Source: Saccharomonospora marina XMU15
GTDB taxonomy: Bacteria > Actinomycetota > Actinomycetes > Mycobacteriales > Pseudonocardiaceae
Direction: 5' to 3'
NCBI RefSeq assembly: GCF_000244955.1
Contig: NZ_CM001439.1
Location: 5,708,427 to 5,772,426 of the forward strand
DNA length: 64,000 nt
The position numbers were made by a program, and so were the translations under genes. Position 1 is the first letter of the stretch; each line of letters begins with the position of its first letter. The notes below the pieces were generated by a model that was not told the origin of the DNA, made no database searches, and saw only the letters and a list, made by a program, of their open reading frames with translations. Positions 17,340 through 27,413 of the stretch are shown in pieces.

Positions 17340-18544
17340 CGCAGCTTCACCCGCATTTCCTTGATCCCGTTGATGAAGTTCGATCGCAACCTGCGTGGCG
17401 GTGCAACGAGTTCCATGTCGGGCAGGCGCTGCGCGATCGTCTCGAACAGCACGCGAAGCTCCAGCCTCGCGAGGTGCGTGCCGAGGCAGTAGTGCGGTCC
17501 GCCGCCGCCGAAAGCGATGTGGGGGTTGGGATCGCGCTCGATGTCGAAGGTGTGCGGATCGTCGAAGACGGCCTCGTCCCGGTTGGCCGAGGGGTAGAAG
17601 ATGACGACCTTGTCGCCCCGCTTCACCGGCTGGCCCCCGATCTCGGTGTCCCTCGTCGCGGTGCGCCGAAAGTCCATGACGGGACTCACCCAGCGCAGGA
17701 TCTCCTCGACCGCCTTGGGGGCGAGGCCGGGATCGGCGACCAGCTTGCGGTACTGGTCGCGGTTCTCCAGCAACGCGTGCATCCCGCCGGTGGCGGCGTT
17801 GCGGGTGGTCTCGTTGCCCGCCACCACCAGCAGCACGAAGAACATGTTGAACTCCATCTCCGAAAGCACGTCGCCTTCGGAGTCGGGTTGCAGCAGCTTC
17901 GTCACGATGTCGTCGCGCGGGCACGACCGGCGCTGCTCGGCCATTTCGTTGGCGTAGGAGAAGATTTCGATGGCGGCCAGCTCGCCGTCGGCCTCGGTGG
18001 TCTGGAACTCGGGATCGTCGAACCCGATCATGCGGTTGGACCAGTCGAAGAGCTTCTCGCTGTCCTGCGGTGGAGCGCCCATCAGCTCCGCGATCACCGC
18101 GAGCGGCAACTGCGCCGCGACGTCGTGCACGAAGTCCACCTCGGTGCGGCCTTCCAAGCTGTCCATGATGGACTCACACACTGCGCGGACGCGTGGCTCC
18201 AGCCTGCTCACCATTCGAGGGGTGAAGCCGCGGTTCACCAGGTTGCGCTGCCTGGTGTGCTCGGGGGCGTCCAGGTTGACCATCATGGCCCGCTGTTTCG
18301 CCATGACCTCTTCGTCGAAGAAGTCTGTCAGCGACGTCGTTCCGACGTAGGAGGAGAACGTCTGCGCGTCCCGGGAGACGGCGACGACGTCCGCATGGCG
18401 CGTGACCGCCCAGAAACCCTTGCTCGGTGGCTCCTCCGGCTGCCAGTAGACGGGTGAGGATCGCCGGAGTTCGGTGAAGAATTCGTGTGGAACGGATTGC
18501 TGGTAGACGTCCGGATCATAGAGCCGAACCGAGGGAACACTCAT
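17336..18544 (-). CDS. Cytochrome P450 of the CYP125/CYP124 clan, 402 aa
   Basis: First gene of the eight-gene operon. Features: LYDPDVYQQSVPHEFFTELRRSSPVYW, DAPEHTRQRNLVNRGFTPRM, I-helix LLVVAGNETTRNAATGG, ExxR in VEEILRWVSPVMDFRRTA, heme loop FGGGGPHYCLGTHLA with Cys353 and the end RSNFINGIKEM. Motifs such as the AGNETTRN helix, SPVMDFRRTATRD and FINGIKEM recall the mycobacterial CYP125/124 steroid side-chain hydroxylases, but assignment to a numbered family needs an alignment. The start is ATG 18544; longer starts run into the promoter. Confidence 0.9.
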   Translation of the reverse strand: MSVPSVRLYDPDVYQQSVPHEFFTELRRSSPVYWQPEEPPSKGFWAVTRHADVVAVSRDAQTFSSYVGTTSLTDFFDEEVMAKQRAMMVNLDAPEHTRQRNLVNRGFTPRMVSRLEPRVRAVCESIMDSLEGRTEVDFVHDVAAQLPLAVIAELMGAPPQDSEKLFDWSNRMIGFDDPEFQTTEADGELAAIEIFSYANEMAEQRRSCPRDDIVTKLLQPDSEGDVLSEMEFNMFFVLLVVAGNETTRNAATGGMHALLENRDQYRKLVADPGLAPKAVEEILRWVSPVMDFRRTATRDTEIGGQPVKRGDKVVIFYPSANRDEAVFDDPHTFDIERDPNPHIAFGGGGPHYCLGTHLARLELRVLFETIAQRLPDMELVAPPRRLRSNFINGIKEMRVKLR

Positions 18545-18581
18545 CGCTGAAATCCCATCAGTTGTCGCCTTCGACGCGAAA

Positions 18582-18611
18582 AATGTAACACGTTCTCGCT
18601 TCGCTAGACAA
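18582..18611 (-). promoter_or_regulatory. Promoter of the P450 operon
   Basis: On the minus strand TTGTCT (18606-18611) and TACATT (18582-18587) are separated by 18 nt, close to the -35/-10 consensus. The -10 element lies about 40 nt before the ATG at 18544. A KstR-like box overlaps the spacer and -10, an arrangement typical of repression. Confidence 0.6.
18584..18597. promoter_or_regulatory. KstR-like operator (13 of 14), P450 operon
   Basis: TGTAACACGTTCTC agrees with TnnAACnnGTTnnA except for the last base. It shares the AACACGTT core with the perfect site at 20288. KstR is the TetR-type repressor of actinobacterial cholesterol genes; its gene is not in the window, so the link is by motif only. 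Confidence 0.6.
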
Positions 18612-18644
18612 CTGTCCAGATTTCGGTCCAGCCAGGAGTCGGCG

Positions 18645-20234
18645 TCAGTCCGCTGGGGCGAGTGCCGCGCCCACCCTGCGCCCGGAGAAGACGCAGTCCG
18701 CGATCGACAGCCCGCTGACATAGGACTGCGAACACACCCCCACCGCGTTGCGGCCCGCCGCGTACAGCCCCGGCACCGTAGAACCGTCCTCGGAGAGCAC
18801 GGCGCCCGTCCGCTCGTCCACGGCCAGCCCGCCAAGGGTGATCATCGGGCAGGGATAGCCCCGCTGCGCACGCAGCGAGCAGTCGAAGACGTAGTACGGC
18901 CCGCGCTCCAGCGGGTGCACGTGATCGGCGTCCTTGCCCATCCGGTCGGGCGCACCCGCTCGCGCGTCGGCGTTGTAGGCCTCCACGGTGCACCGCAGTC
19001 CGTCGGGGTCTATCCCGGCCCGACGCGCGGCCTGCTCCAGGTCCGCGCCTTTGTGGTGGCCGACGGTGAACAGGTAGGTCGCCTGCAACCGCTGGAACCA
19101 CAGCGTCTGGCTCGGCAGTTGCCGCTTGGCCTCCTCCAGCACGCGGCTGTCGACGACCAGGTATGCCTTCGCGCCCTCCTGCCGCGCGATGTGGTCGCCG
19201 ATCCTGGCGCCGTAGTACAACTCGTTGCAGATGCGTTCACCCGCGGTGTTGACCAGCACACCCTCCACCAGCGCCAACGGCGGGTTGTAGAACCGCCACG
19301 CCGAAACCCGGTCCAGGTAGTCGGTACGGCCACCCACCGAACGACCGAGATCGATCCCGCTGCCGTCATCGGCGATCGTGCCCAGCGATGATCCGCTGCG
19401 ATAGGCGGGTGCGTGTTCGGCGAGCATCTTCCTGTTGAAGACGAAGCCGCCCGCGGCCAGCACCACACCGCGCCGGGCGCGGAACCTTCGCAGGGTGGCG
19501 TACTTGTGCTCGATCCGCCTTATCGGCTTGTCGAGCAACCGCCCCAGCGGTCGGTAGTAGATGTTGAGCTTTCGATTCGACAGCGACATCAGCCGGTGCA
19601 GCAGCCTCGGCAGTCCTCTGGAGAGCTCCAGGCATTCGATGCCGATCACGTGACCGTTGGCGTCGGTGATCAGTTCGGTGGCCCTGTTCTGCAGCCGCAC
19701 GGAGATGTCGCGCTTGGCGACGGCCGACCGCAACGCCTTGAACAGCACCTTGCCGGAGGTCCCTCGGCCCTTGGTGCGATGGCCGCGCGGGGCCGGTGTC
19801 GCCTTGTCGCGAAACGGCGGGGCCAGTTCGTTTCCGGAGTAGTAAAGGTAGTAGTCGTTGGTCGGGTAGGAGGTCTTGCGCGGCGACATGCTGCCTTCGA
19901 ACGGAACGCCGTTGGCTTCTAGCCATCGCAGGTTTTCCACGCTCTGCTCGCAGAACCGGGCGAGAGTCTCCTCGCCGACCGCGTCCTCGACCTCCATCCG
20001 CAGGTAGTCGAGCATGGCCTGCGTCGTGTCGGTGTAGCCGGCCTGCCGCTGCTGCTCGGTGCCGCCGCCCGCGTACACGATGCCGCCACTGATCTCGGTG
20101 GCTCCTCCGCCCCGGAACCGGTCGACGACAAGCACCTCGGCACCGCGATCGGTGGCTTCGATCGCCGCGCAGGCTCCCGCGCCGCCGAAACCGACGATCA
20201 CGATGTCCGCCTCGGCATCCCACTGCTCAACCAT
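18645..20234 (-). CDS. FAD-dependent dehydrogenase, fumarate-reductase/KstD-like, 529 aa (Rv0785-like)
   Basis: Flavoprotein with an N-terminal FAD motif ADIVIVGFGGAGACAAIEATDRGAEVLVVD and a second glycine cluster GGGATEISGGIVYAGGGTEQQ. An internal VVLAAGGFVFN strand follows, and the C-terminal FAD contact is GLYAAGRNAVGVCSQSYVSGLSIADC. This is the FAD_binding_2 family that includes 3-ketosteroid dehydrogenases and fumarate reductases. I recall a similar M. tuberculosis protein, Rv0785. Ring dehydrogenation of a steroid is a plausible role because of the KstR-like box upstream, but not shown. The start is ATG 20234; the alternative GTG/ATG upstream lies over the promoter. Confidence 0.85.
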   Translation of the reverse strand: MVEQWDAEADIVIVGFGGAGACAAIEATDRGAEVLVVDRFRGGGATEISGGIVYAGGGTEQQRQAGYTDTTQAMLDYLRMEVEDAVGEETLARFCEQSVENLRWLEANGVPFEGSMSPRKTSYPTNDYYLYYSGNELAPPFRDKATPAPRGHRTKGRGTSGKVLFKALRSAVAKRDISVRLQNRATELITDANGHVIGIECLELSRGLPRLLHRLMSLSNRKLNIYYRPLGRLLDKPIRRIEHKYATLRRFRARRGVVLAAGGFVFNRKMLAEHAPAYRSGSSLGTIADDGSGIDLGRSVGGRTDYLDRVSAWRFYNPPLALVEGVLVNTAGERICNELYYGARIGDHIARQEGAKAYLVVDSRVLEEAKRQLPSQTLWFQRLQATYLFTVGHHKGADLEQAARRAGIDPDGLRCTVEAYNADARAGAPDRMGKDADHVHPLERGPYYVFDCSLRAQRGYPCPMITLGGLAVDERTGAVLSEDGSTVPGLYAAGRNAVGVCSQSYVSGLSIADCVFSGRRVGAALAPAD

Positions 20235-20285
20235 GTACCGCTCCTCACGACCGACCACCGCAGGCACAAGACGTTTCGCGGCAAA

Positions 20286-20301
20286 ACTGTAACACGTTTC
20301 A
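20286..20301 (-). promoter_or_regulatory. KstR-like operator and -10 element of the FAD dehydrogenase gene
   Basis: TGTAACACGTTTCA (20288-20301) fits TnnAACnnGTTnnA at every defined position. On the minus strand the adjoining TACAGT (complement of 20286-20291) is a good -10 element, overlapped by the box exactly as in the P450 promoter. No clear -35 element is seen. The box lies about 54 nt before the ATG at 20234. Confidence 0.65.
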
Positions 20302-20374
20302 GTGCGGGGTAGCCGACGTCGAATTGGCGAGAGCACCGGTTCCCGTCCGGCGAAGCTGCTCGGCGACCGGGTGA

Positions 20375-20968
20375 CTAACCACCACCGCCGCCCAGCAAGC
20401 CCTCCACGGCCACCATCACAGCGGACGCGGTGACCGTGACAACCCCCGCCGCACGGATCTTGGCGGTGGCATAGACCTTTCTTCCGTCCTTACCGGCGTA
20501 TGCGGCTTCGACGTCGAGGTCGGTGTCGAACGGCGTCCCACGGTGGTACTCCACGGCGAGCGAAACGGTCATGGCGGGCCAGCCCGCGCCCGCTACGGCA
20601 CGCCCTACGGCGTGGTCGAGCACCGCGGCCAGCCAGCCGCCGTGGACCCGCCCTGGCGCACCCTGGTGAGCGATCCCGAACCGCACCCGCGCGCTCACCA
20701 CGCCCTCGCCACCGCTGAACCCGGTGAGCGGAGGCGCGAGCGGGTTGCCCACGCCCTCGACGGGGTTGTCGAAGGTGAGCGACCTCGCGTCCGGAACACG
20801 CAGGCCGGCGGGGTGCTCGGACTTCCCGCCACAGCCGTCGAGCGAGTCGGCCACCGAGCTGACCCGTTCGACGGCCCGCGCCAGTTCATCCTCGCCTGCA
20901 GTGGTGCGCACGGTCGCCTCGATGAGCCGCCGGACCTGCTCCGCCAGCAGGGCCCGCTGTGTCGTCAT
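20375..20968 (-). CDS. Hotdog-fold acyl-CoA thioesterase (PaaI-like), 197 aa
   Basis: Probable acyl-CoA thioesterase. The hotdog signature is VRFGIAHQGAPGRVHGGWLAAVLDHAVGRAVA (with HGG at the start of the hotdog helix) followed by strands MTVSLAVEYHRGTPFDTDLDVEA and KVYATAKIRAAG. The first 60 residues form a separate helical region (LLAEQVRRLIEATVRTTAGED). A KstR-like box lies 21 nt upstream of the ATG at 20968. The 140-nt gap to the FAD gene promoter means it is transcribed separately or reads through to it. Steroid-acyl-CoA hydrolysis is only a contextual guess. Confidence 0.85.
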   Translation of the reverse strand: MTTQRALLAEQVRRLIEATVRTTAGEDELARAVERVSSVADSLDGCGGKSEHPAGLRVPDARSLTFDNPVEGVGNPLAPPLTGFSGGEGVVSARVRFGIAHQGAPGRVHGGWLAAVLDHAVGRAVAGAGWPAMTVSLAVEYHRGTPFDTDLDVEAAYAGKDGRKVYATAKIRAAGVVTVTASAVMVAVEGLLGGGGG

Positions 20969-20988
20969 CTACCCGACCCCTCTTCTAC

Positions 20989-21002
20989 TAGAACAGGTTT
21001 CA
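20989..21002. promoter_or_regulatory. KstR-like operator (perfect match), thioesterase promoter
   Basis: TAGAACAGGTTTCA fits TnnAACnnGTTnnA at all defined positions. It lies 21 nt upstream of the thioesterase start, in the divergent region that also serves the aldehyde dehydrogenase operon. Confidence 0.6.
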
Positions 21003-21057
21003 CCCAGTCGGCGGCCAGAGTATCCCTAGCGACATCCCGCACAATATCCTCCGACTG

Positions 21058-21071
21058 AGAAACGCGTTCTA
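21058..21071. promoter_or_regulatory. KstR-like operator (13 of 14), aldehyde dehydrogenase side
   Basis: AGAAACGCGTTCTA differs from TnnAACnnGTTnnA only in the first base. It lies 14 bases upstream of the -35 element of the plus-strand promoter. Confidence 0.5.
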
Positions 21072-21084
21072 CCAAGCGAGAGCC

Positions 21085-21113
21085 TTGCGGGCACGTACCA
21101 CCCAGACTAGAGT
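21085..21113 (+). promoter_or_regulatory. Promoter of the aldehyde dehydrogenase operon
   Basis: TTGCGG (21085-21090) and TAGAGT (21108-21113) are exactly 17 nt apart. The -10 lies 34 nt before the ATG at 21148. Confidence 0.55.
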
Positions 21114-21128
21114 CTGGACACATGTCCA
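21102..21128. promoter_or_regulatory. Two overlapping palindromes on the -10/transcription start
   Basis: CCAGACTAGAGTCTGG (21102-21117) is a perfect palindrome with 7-bp arms that covers the -10 element. TGGACACATGTCCA (21115-21128) is a second one with 6-bp arms sharing three bases with the first. They do not match the KstR pattern, so a second dimeric regulator is likely. Confidence 0.55.
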
Positions 21129-21147
21129 ATCGGATGGGGAGACTGCC

Positions 21148-22632
21148 ATGAGCCGCTGGCCCGCCAGCACGTCGCCACTGCTCATCGACGGCGCGCTGGA
21201 ACCCGGCAGCGCGGGAACGTTCGAGACGATCAACCCTGCCACCGAGGAAATCCTCGGCACGGCTGCCGACGCGGACGGCTCCGACCTCGACCGCGCCATC
21301 TCAGCGGCCAGAAACGCCTTCGACGAATCCGAATGGGCACGCGACCCGCGGTTTCGCGCGCACTGCCTGCGGCAGTTGAGCAAGGTGCTCAGCGAGCACA
21401 GCGAAAGCCTTCGCGAAATCACCGTCGCCGAGGCCGGAGTACCCGTGTCACTCACTCGCGGCCCGCAACTCGACATTCCTGTCGCCGACCTGACGTGGTT
21501 CGCCGACCTGGCGACCTCCTACGAGTGGGTCAGCGACCTCGGCAGAGCCGAGCCGATGGGCATCCCGACGCGGCGCAGGCTGCTGCGCGAACCCACCGGC
21601 GTCGTCGGTGCCATCACGCCGTGGAACTTCCCGCACCAGATCAACTTCGCCAAGCTCGGACCCGCACTCGCCGCGGGCAACACCGTGGTGCTCAAACCCG
21701 CGCCCGACACCCCGTGGTGCGCCGCCGCCGTCGGCGAACTGATCGCCGAACACACCGACATCCCGCCCGGCGTGGTCAACATCGTCACCTCCCGCGACCA
21801 CACGCTCGGCGCGCAACTGGCGGAGGACCCCAGGGTGGACCTGATTTCGTTCACCGGGTCGACCGCCACCGGCCGATCGGTGATGACGACCGCGGCGCAG
21901 ACCATCAAGAAGGTCTTCCTCGAACTCGGCGGCAAGTCCGCGTTCGTCGTGCTCGACGACGCCGATATCGCCGCAGCCTGCGCGCTGGCCGCGTTCACCG
22001 TGGCCACGCACGCCGGGCAGGGTTGCGCGATCACCACCCGGCTGCTCGTGCCGAGGGCCCGCTACACCGAAGCACTCGAAGCGACGGCGTCGGCGCTCAA
22101 CGGCATCAAGCCCGGCCCTCCCGACGATCCCGGCACCATCTGCGGTCCCGTCGTCTCCGCGAAGCAACGGGATCGGGTGGAGGGCTACCTGCGGCTCGCC
22201 CGCGCCGAGGGCGGCGAGATCGTCTGCGGCGGCGATCGACCTTCCGGGCTCGACCGCGGCTTCTACGTCGAGCCGACGCTGATCGCGGGCCTGCCCAACA
22301 CCTCGCGGGTCGTGCGGGAGGAGATCTTCGGGCCGGTGTTGACGATCCTGCCGCACGACGGCGACGACGACGCCGTTCGCATCGCCAACGACTCGCCCTA
22401 CGGGCTGTCCGGCTCCGTCTACGGCGGCGACCTGGAGCGGGCGCGCGAGGTCGGGGCGCGCATCCGCACCGGAACGCTGAGCATCAACGGCGGCGTCTGG
22501 TACTCGGTCGACGCGCCGTTCGGCGGATACAAGCAGTCCGGAATCGGCAGGGAAATGGGCGTGGCCGGGTTCGAGGAGTACCTGGAGACCAAGCTCGTCG
22601 CCGAGCCCGCGGAAGAGAAGGGCCAGCAATGA
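21148..22632 (+). CDS. Aldehyde dehydrogenase, 494 aa (Rv0768-like)
   Basis: NAD(P)-dependent oxidation of an aldehyde to an acid. Motifs: GAITPWNFPHQINFAKLGPALAAGN, catalytic Glu259 in VFLELGGKSA, Cys293 in THAGQGCAITTRLL, and NGGVWYSVDAPFGGYKQSGIGRE. It corresponds from memory to Rv0768 (AldA), which is next to the mycobacterial cyp51 block. The start is ATG 21148 behind GGGGA; longer starts overlap the promoter. The stop overlaps the next gene by 4 nt (ATGA). First gene of a five-gene plus-strand operon. Confidence 0.93.
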   Translation: MSRWPASTSPLLIDGALEPGSAGTFETINPATEEILGTAADADGSDLDRAISAARNAFDESEWARDPRFRAHCLRQLSKVLSEHSESLREITVAEAGVPVSLTRGPQLDIPVADLTWFADLATSYEWVSDLGRAEPMGIPTRRRLLREPTGVVGAITPWNFPHQINFAKLGPALAAGNTVVLKPAPDTPWCAAAVGELIAEHTDIPPGVVNIVTSRDHTLGAQLAEDPRVDLISFTGSTATGRSVMTTAAQTIKKVFLELGGKSAFVVLDDADIAAACALAAFTVATHAGQGCAITTRLLVPRARYTEALEATASALNGIKPGPPDDPGTICGPVVSAKQRDRVEGYLRLARAEGGEIVCGGDRPSGLDRGFYVEPTLIAGLPNTSRVVREEIFGPVLTILPHDGDDDAVRIANDSPYGLSGSVYGGDLERAREVGARIRTGTLSINGGVWYSVDAPFGGYKQSGIGREMGVAGFEEYLETKLVAEPAEEKGQQ

Positions 22633-23381
22633 GCCGTTTCGAAGGCAAGGTCGCGATCGTCACCGGAGCCGCACAGGGAATCGGCGAGGCCTACGCCCGC
22701 GCGCTCGCTCGGGAAGGCGCGAGCGTGGTGGTCGCCGACCGCAACACCGAGGCAGGAAACCGAGTCGCCAAGGAGATCGCGGCGGACGGCGGTAGCGCCG
22801 CCTGCACCGAAGTGGACGTTTCCCTGCCGGAGTCCGCGCAGGCCATGGCCGACTTCACCGTCGAGCGGTTCGGCGGTATCGACTACCTGGTGAACAACGC
22901 CGCCATCTACGGCGACATGAAACTGGACCTGCTGCTCACCGTGGACTGGGACTACTACAAGAAGTTCATGAGCGTGAACCTCGACGGCGCACTCGCCTGC
23001 ACGCGGGCGGTGGCGCCTCACCTCACCGAGCGCGGCGGCGGCGCGATCGTGAACCAGTCGTCCACGGCGGCGTGGGTCTACTCCGGCTTCTACGGGCTCG
23101 CGAAGGTCGGCGTCAACGGGCTGACCCAGCAACTCGCGCACGAACTCGGCGGCTCGAACATCCGGATCAACGCCATCGCGCCGGGGCCCATCGACACCGA
23201 GGCGACAAGGACCGTCACGCCGAGCAAGCTCGTCGCCGACATGGTGAAGGGCTTCGCGTTGAAGCGGATGGGCACGCCGGAGGATCTCGTGGGTATGTGC
23301 CTGTTCCTACTGTCCGACGAGGCGAGCTGGATCACCGGCCAGATCTTCAACGTCGACGGCGGCCAGGTCGTGCGGTCCTGA
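22629..23381 (+). CDS. SDR-family oxidoreductase, 250 aa (Rv0769-like)
   Basis: Classical short-chain dehydrogenase: VAIVTGAAQGIGEAYARALAREGASVVVAD, NNAAIYG, catalytic Ser in IVNQSSTAAW, and Tyr-xxx-Lys in GFYGLAKVGVNGLTQQLA. It ends in the usual ITGQIFNVDGGQVV. Second gene of the operon, translationally coupled through an ATGA overlap. The mycobacterial counterpart in the same position is Rv0769. Substrate unknown. Confidence 0.93.
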   Translation: MSRFEGKVAIVTGAAQGIGEAYARALAREGASVVVADRNTEAGNRVAKEIAADGGSAACTEVDVSLPESAQAMADFTVERFGGIDYLVNNAAIYGDMKLDLLLTVDWDYYKKFMSVNLDGALACTRAVAPHLTERGGGAIVNQSSTAAWVYSGFYGLAKVGVNGLTQQLAHELGGSNIRINAIAPGPIDTEATRTVTPSKLVADMVKGFALKRMGTPEDLVGMCLFLLSDEASWITGQIFNVDGGQVVRS

Positions 23382-23400
23382 ACGGGGAAGGGAGCAGGCG

Positions 23401-24263
23401 ATGAAACCCGTAGGCTTCATCGGGCTCGGTCAGATGGGCGCGCCGATGGCACGCAGGCTGCTCGACTGGCCTGGTGGTCTCGTCGTGTACGACAGCCGCA
23501 AGGAAGCGATGCTGCCGTTCACCGAACGGGGCTCGAAGGCCGCGGGCAGCGCCGGGGAGGTGGCGCGGTCCGCCGAGGTCATCTCGATCATGGTGCTGGA
23601 CGATGAGCAGGTCGAGCAGCTCGTGACGGGACCGCAAGGGCTGCTGGCGACCGCCGCGCCAGGCACCGTGATCGCGGTGCACTCCACCATCAGTGACACC
23701 ACCGCGCAGCGCCTTGCCGAGGCCGCCGCGGGCACCGGGGTCGAGATCGTCGACGCACCGGTCACCGGGGGCGCGGCGGGAGCCGCGCAGGGCAGGCTCG
23801 CGACGATGGTGGGAGCCTCCGAGGCCGCCTTCGCCCGCTGCGAGGAACCGTTTCGGCGGTGGGCCGAACTGGTCGTCCACACCGGGGGTCCGGGATCGGG
23901 AACGCGTGCCAAGCTCGCGCGCAACCTGCTGCACTTCGTCGCGTTCACGGCCGCGGCCGAAGCGCAACGGCTGGCCGAGGCAGCGGGCATCGACCTGGTG
24001 GAGCTGGGCAAGGTGGTCCGCCACTCCGACGCGGTGACCGGGGGTCCTGGCGCGATCATGCTTCGCTCCACCACCGTGGCGCTCGCCCCCGGCGACGACT
24101 GGTACCCGATCCTGACGCACGTGCGCGACCTCGGCGAGAAGGACCTGCGGCTGGCGCTCGACCTGGGAACGCGGCTCGGCGTCGAGCTACCGCTGGCCGG
24201 GTACGCGCTGCAACACTTCGCGGAAGGTCTCGGCGTGGCCGAACGGAAGCAGGAAGGCACTCG

Positions 24264-24267
<4 letters not shown>
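23401..24267 (+). CDS. 3-Hydroxyisobutyrate-dehydrogenase-like NAD(P) oxidoreductase, 288 aa (Rv0770-like)
   Basis: Beta-hydroxyacid dehydrogenase family: N-terminal dinucleotide fold VGFIGLGQMGAPMARRLLDWPGG, substrate loop DAPVTGGAAGAAQGRLATMVG, and the catalytic-lysine helix region GTRAKLARNLLHFVAF. About 288 residues, normal length for the family. The 19-nt gap from the SDR stop contains GGGAAGGGAG, a strong ribosome site. It is followed by an ATGA overlap with the next gene. Confidence 0.92.
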
Positions 24268-25553
<1,286 letters not shown>

Positions 25554-25609
25554 TGTCTACGAGTAGGCGGGAATCGCGCCGCCGTCGGGGAGGGTGTAGC
25601 CACGCCCGA

Positions 25610-26689
25610 TCAGCCGGGAACACCCGTCGCATACGCCTCGCCCTTGCAACGGCAGCCCTCGGCGTCGACTGCCATACCCTTCGGCAGGTCGTCGGCGCGG
25701 AAGATGTGGCAGGCGGGTGTCGTGGCCGACAGCGCATCGGCAGCGAGGATCACCGCGGCTCCCGTCCAGGTGGTTCGCTCCACCGGCCAGCGTTTGCCGT
25801 CGGTGTAGACCAGGCCGGTCCAGTAGGAGCCGTCCTCCTCCCGCAGGTGCTGCATGGCGGCGAACAACTCCTGCGCACGATCGGACTCACCGATCGCGTC
25901 AAGGCTCAGCACCAGTTCGCACGTTTCCGCACCGGTGACCCACGGCCGGTCGTCCACGCAGCGCGCACCGAGGCCGTCGACCACGAAGTCGCACCACCGC
26001 TCGCGCAGCCGACCACGCGCCTGCTCACCGCGCACCGCGCCGCCGAGCACCGGGTAGTACCAGTCCATCGAGTAGCGACCCTTGTCGAGGAACGCCTCGG
26101 GGTGGCGGCGCAACGCGTGCCCGAGCCTGCCCAGCGCCAGTTCCCACTCCGGCTGTTCCTCACCGACGTACGCGGCCAACGCCAACGCGCAGCGCATGCT
26201 GTGGTGAATGCTCGAACACCCGGTGAGCAGCGCCTCCCGCTCACCACCGAGCCACCCGATCTGCCCGGTCTCGCCCTGGAACCGCAACACGAAATCGATC
26301 CCGGCACGCACCGACGGCCACATCCGCGCCGCGAACGACCCGTCCCCGGTGAGCAGCACGTGGTGCCACACACCGACGGCGAGGTAGGCGCAGAAGTTGG
26401 TGTCGGCGGCGGCATCCACCACGCGACCACGCACGATCTTCGCCGGCCACGAGCCGTCCTGCCGCTGGGTGCGTCGCGACCACTCGTACGCTGCCTCCGC
26501 CTCGGCGAGCAGGCCCGCGCTCGCCAACGCCATCGCCGACTCGACGTGGTCCCACGGATCGACGTGCCCGCCGCCGAACCACGGGATCGCCCCGGTCGGC
26601 TCCTGTTCCCGAGCGATAGACCGTGCCGTGGCGACGACCTCGTCGGCGGAGAGCACCCCCGCGACGGCGGGAGGCTCAGCGGGCGACAA
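25610..26689 (-). CDS. Alpha-toroid 'prenyltransferase/squalene-oxidase-repeat' protein, 359 aa
   Basis: Resembles proteins annotated as prenyltransferase with a terpene-cyclase-type alpha/alpha barrel: IPWFGGGHVDPWDHVESAMALASAGL, YEWSRRTQRQDGSWPAKIV, FCAYLAVGVWHHVLLTGD and MQHLREEDGSYWTGLVYTDGKRWPVERTTWTGAAVILA. The QDGSW and EDGSYW repeats are QW-like motifs. The DxDD motif of squalene-hopene cyclases is not seen, so cyclase activity is doubtful. A Cys-rich end (EGCRCKG) is notable. It starts with GTG 26689, overlapping the methyltransferase gene by 14 nt. Last gene of the GT4 operon. Confidence 0.7.
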   Translation of the reverse strand: MSPAEPPAVAGVLSADEVVATARSIAREQEPTGAIPWFGGGHVDPWDHVESAMALASAGLLAEAEAAYEWSRRTQRQDGSWPAKIVRGRVVDAAADTNFCAYLAVGVWHHVLLTGDGSFAARMWPSVRAGIDFVLRFQGETGQIGWLGGEREALLTGCSSIHHSMRCALALAAYVGEEQPEWELALGRLGHALRRHPEAFLDKGRYSMDWYYPVLGGAVRGEQARGRLRERWCDFVVDGLGARCVDDRPWVTGAETCELVLSLDAIGESDRAQELFAAMQHLREEDGSYWTGLVYTDGKRWPVERTTWTGAAVILAADALSATTPACHIFRADDLPKGMAVDAEGCRCKGEAYATGVPG

Positions 26690-27407
26690 CCGTGGCCTCC
26701 CGCTTGACCAGGTAGAGCACCAGGCTCTTGCCGAGCAACGGGTTCAGCAGCCGTTCCGCGGTGCGCGTGACCAGCGGCGCCCGCATCATGTCCCACACCA
26801 GCATCCGGTGATACGCCTTCGGCAACGGGTGATCCTCGCGATCGACCCCGACCGCGCACTTGAGCCACCAGTAGGGCGAATGCAGCGCGTGCGCGTGCTC
26901 CCTGCCGACCGGGCGCAGGCCCGCCGCCACCAGCTTGCCGAGCAGTTCACTTTCCCGGTAGATCCGCACATGCCCACCCTCGACCTCGTGGTAGGCGTCG
27001 GAGAGCAGCCAGCAGACCCGCTCGGGCAACCAGCGCGGAACCGTGACCGCGACCGTCCCTCCCGGCCGCACCACCCTGGCCAGCTGCCAGATCGCCTTGT
27101 CGTCCTCCGGGATGTGCTCGAGGATCTCCGAGGCGATGACGCAGTCGAACGACTCGTCGGCGAACGGCAGTTCCAGCGCGTCGCCGGGCACCGTACGCGC
27201 GGCGGCACCGTCGGGCACCTGGCCCTCGCTCGCCATCGCCTCGAACATGCTCGCCACGTTGGCCAGTTCCGGCTCGTCCTGGTCGAACGCGACGACGTCG
27301 GCCCCACGGCGGTAGGCCTCGAAGGAGTGCCGCCCCGCGCCGCAGCCCACGTCGATCACCTTGCTGCCCGGCCCAACCCCGAGCCGGTCGAAGTCCACGG
27401 TCAGCAC
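26676..27407 (-). CDS. Class I SAM-dependent methyltransferase, 243 aa
   Basis: Methyltransf_11/25-type enzyme: motif I KVIDVGCGAGRHSFEAYRRGADVVAFDQDEPEL, ELPFADESFDCVIASEILEHIPEDDKAI and VVRPGGTVAVTVPRW. It is similar to UbiE-like methyltransferases. It begins with GTG 27407, 6 nt after the stop of the glycosyltransferase. The methyl acceptor is unknown; membership in an operon with GT4 and toroid proteins suggests a lipid or glycan product. Confidence 0.87.
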   Translation of the reverse strand: MLTVDFDRLGVGPGSKVIDVGCGAGRHSFEAYRRGADVVAFDQDEPELANVASMFEAMASEGQVPDGAAARTVPGDALELPFADESFDCVIASEILEHIPEDDKAIWQLARVVRPGGTVAVTVPRWLPERVCWLLSDAYHEVEGGHVRIYRESELLGKLVAAGLRPVGREHAHALHSPYWWLKCAVGVDREDHPLPKAYHRMLVWDMMRAPLVTRTAERLLNPLLGKSLVLYLVKREATVVAR

Positions 27408-27413
27408 CTTCGC

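Noticed and set aside
17336..18544. Naming the first P450 as CYP125
   Set aside because: Motifs fit the CYP125/124 clan but identity cannot be measured by eye, so no number was assigned.
25610..26689. Squalene-hopene cyclase
   Set aside because: No DxDD motif and only about half the usual length; the toroid fold alone does not show cyclase activity.
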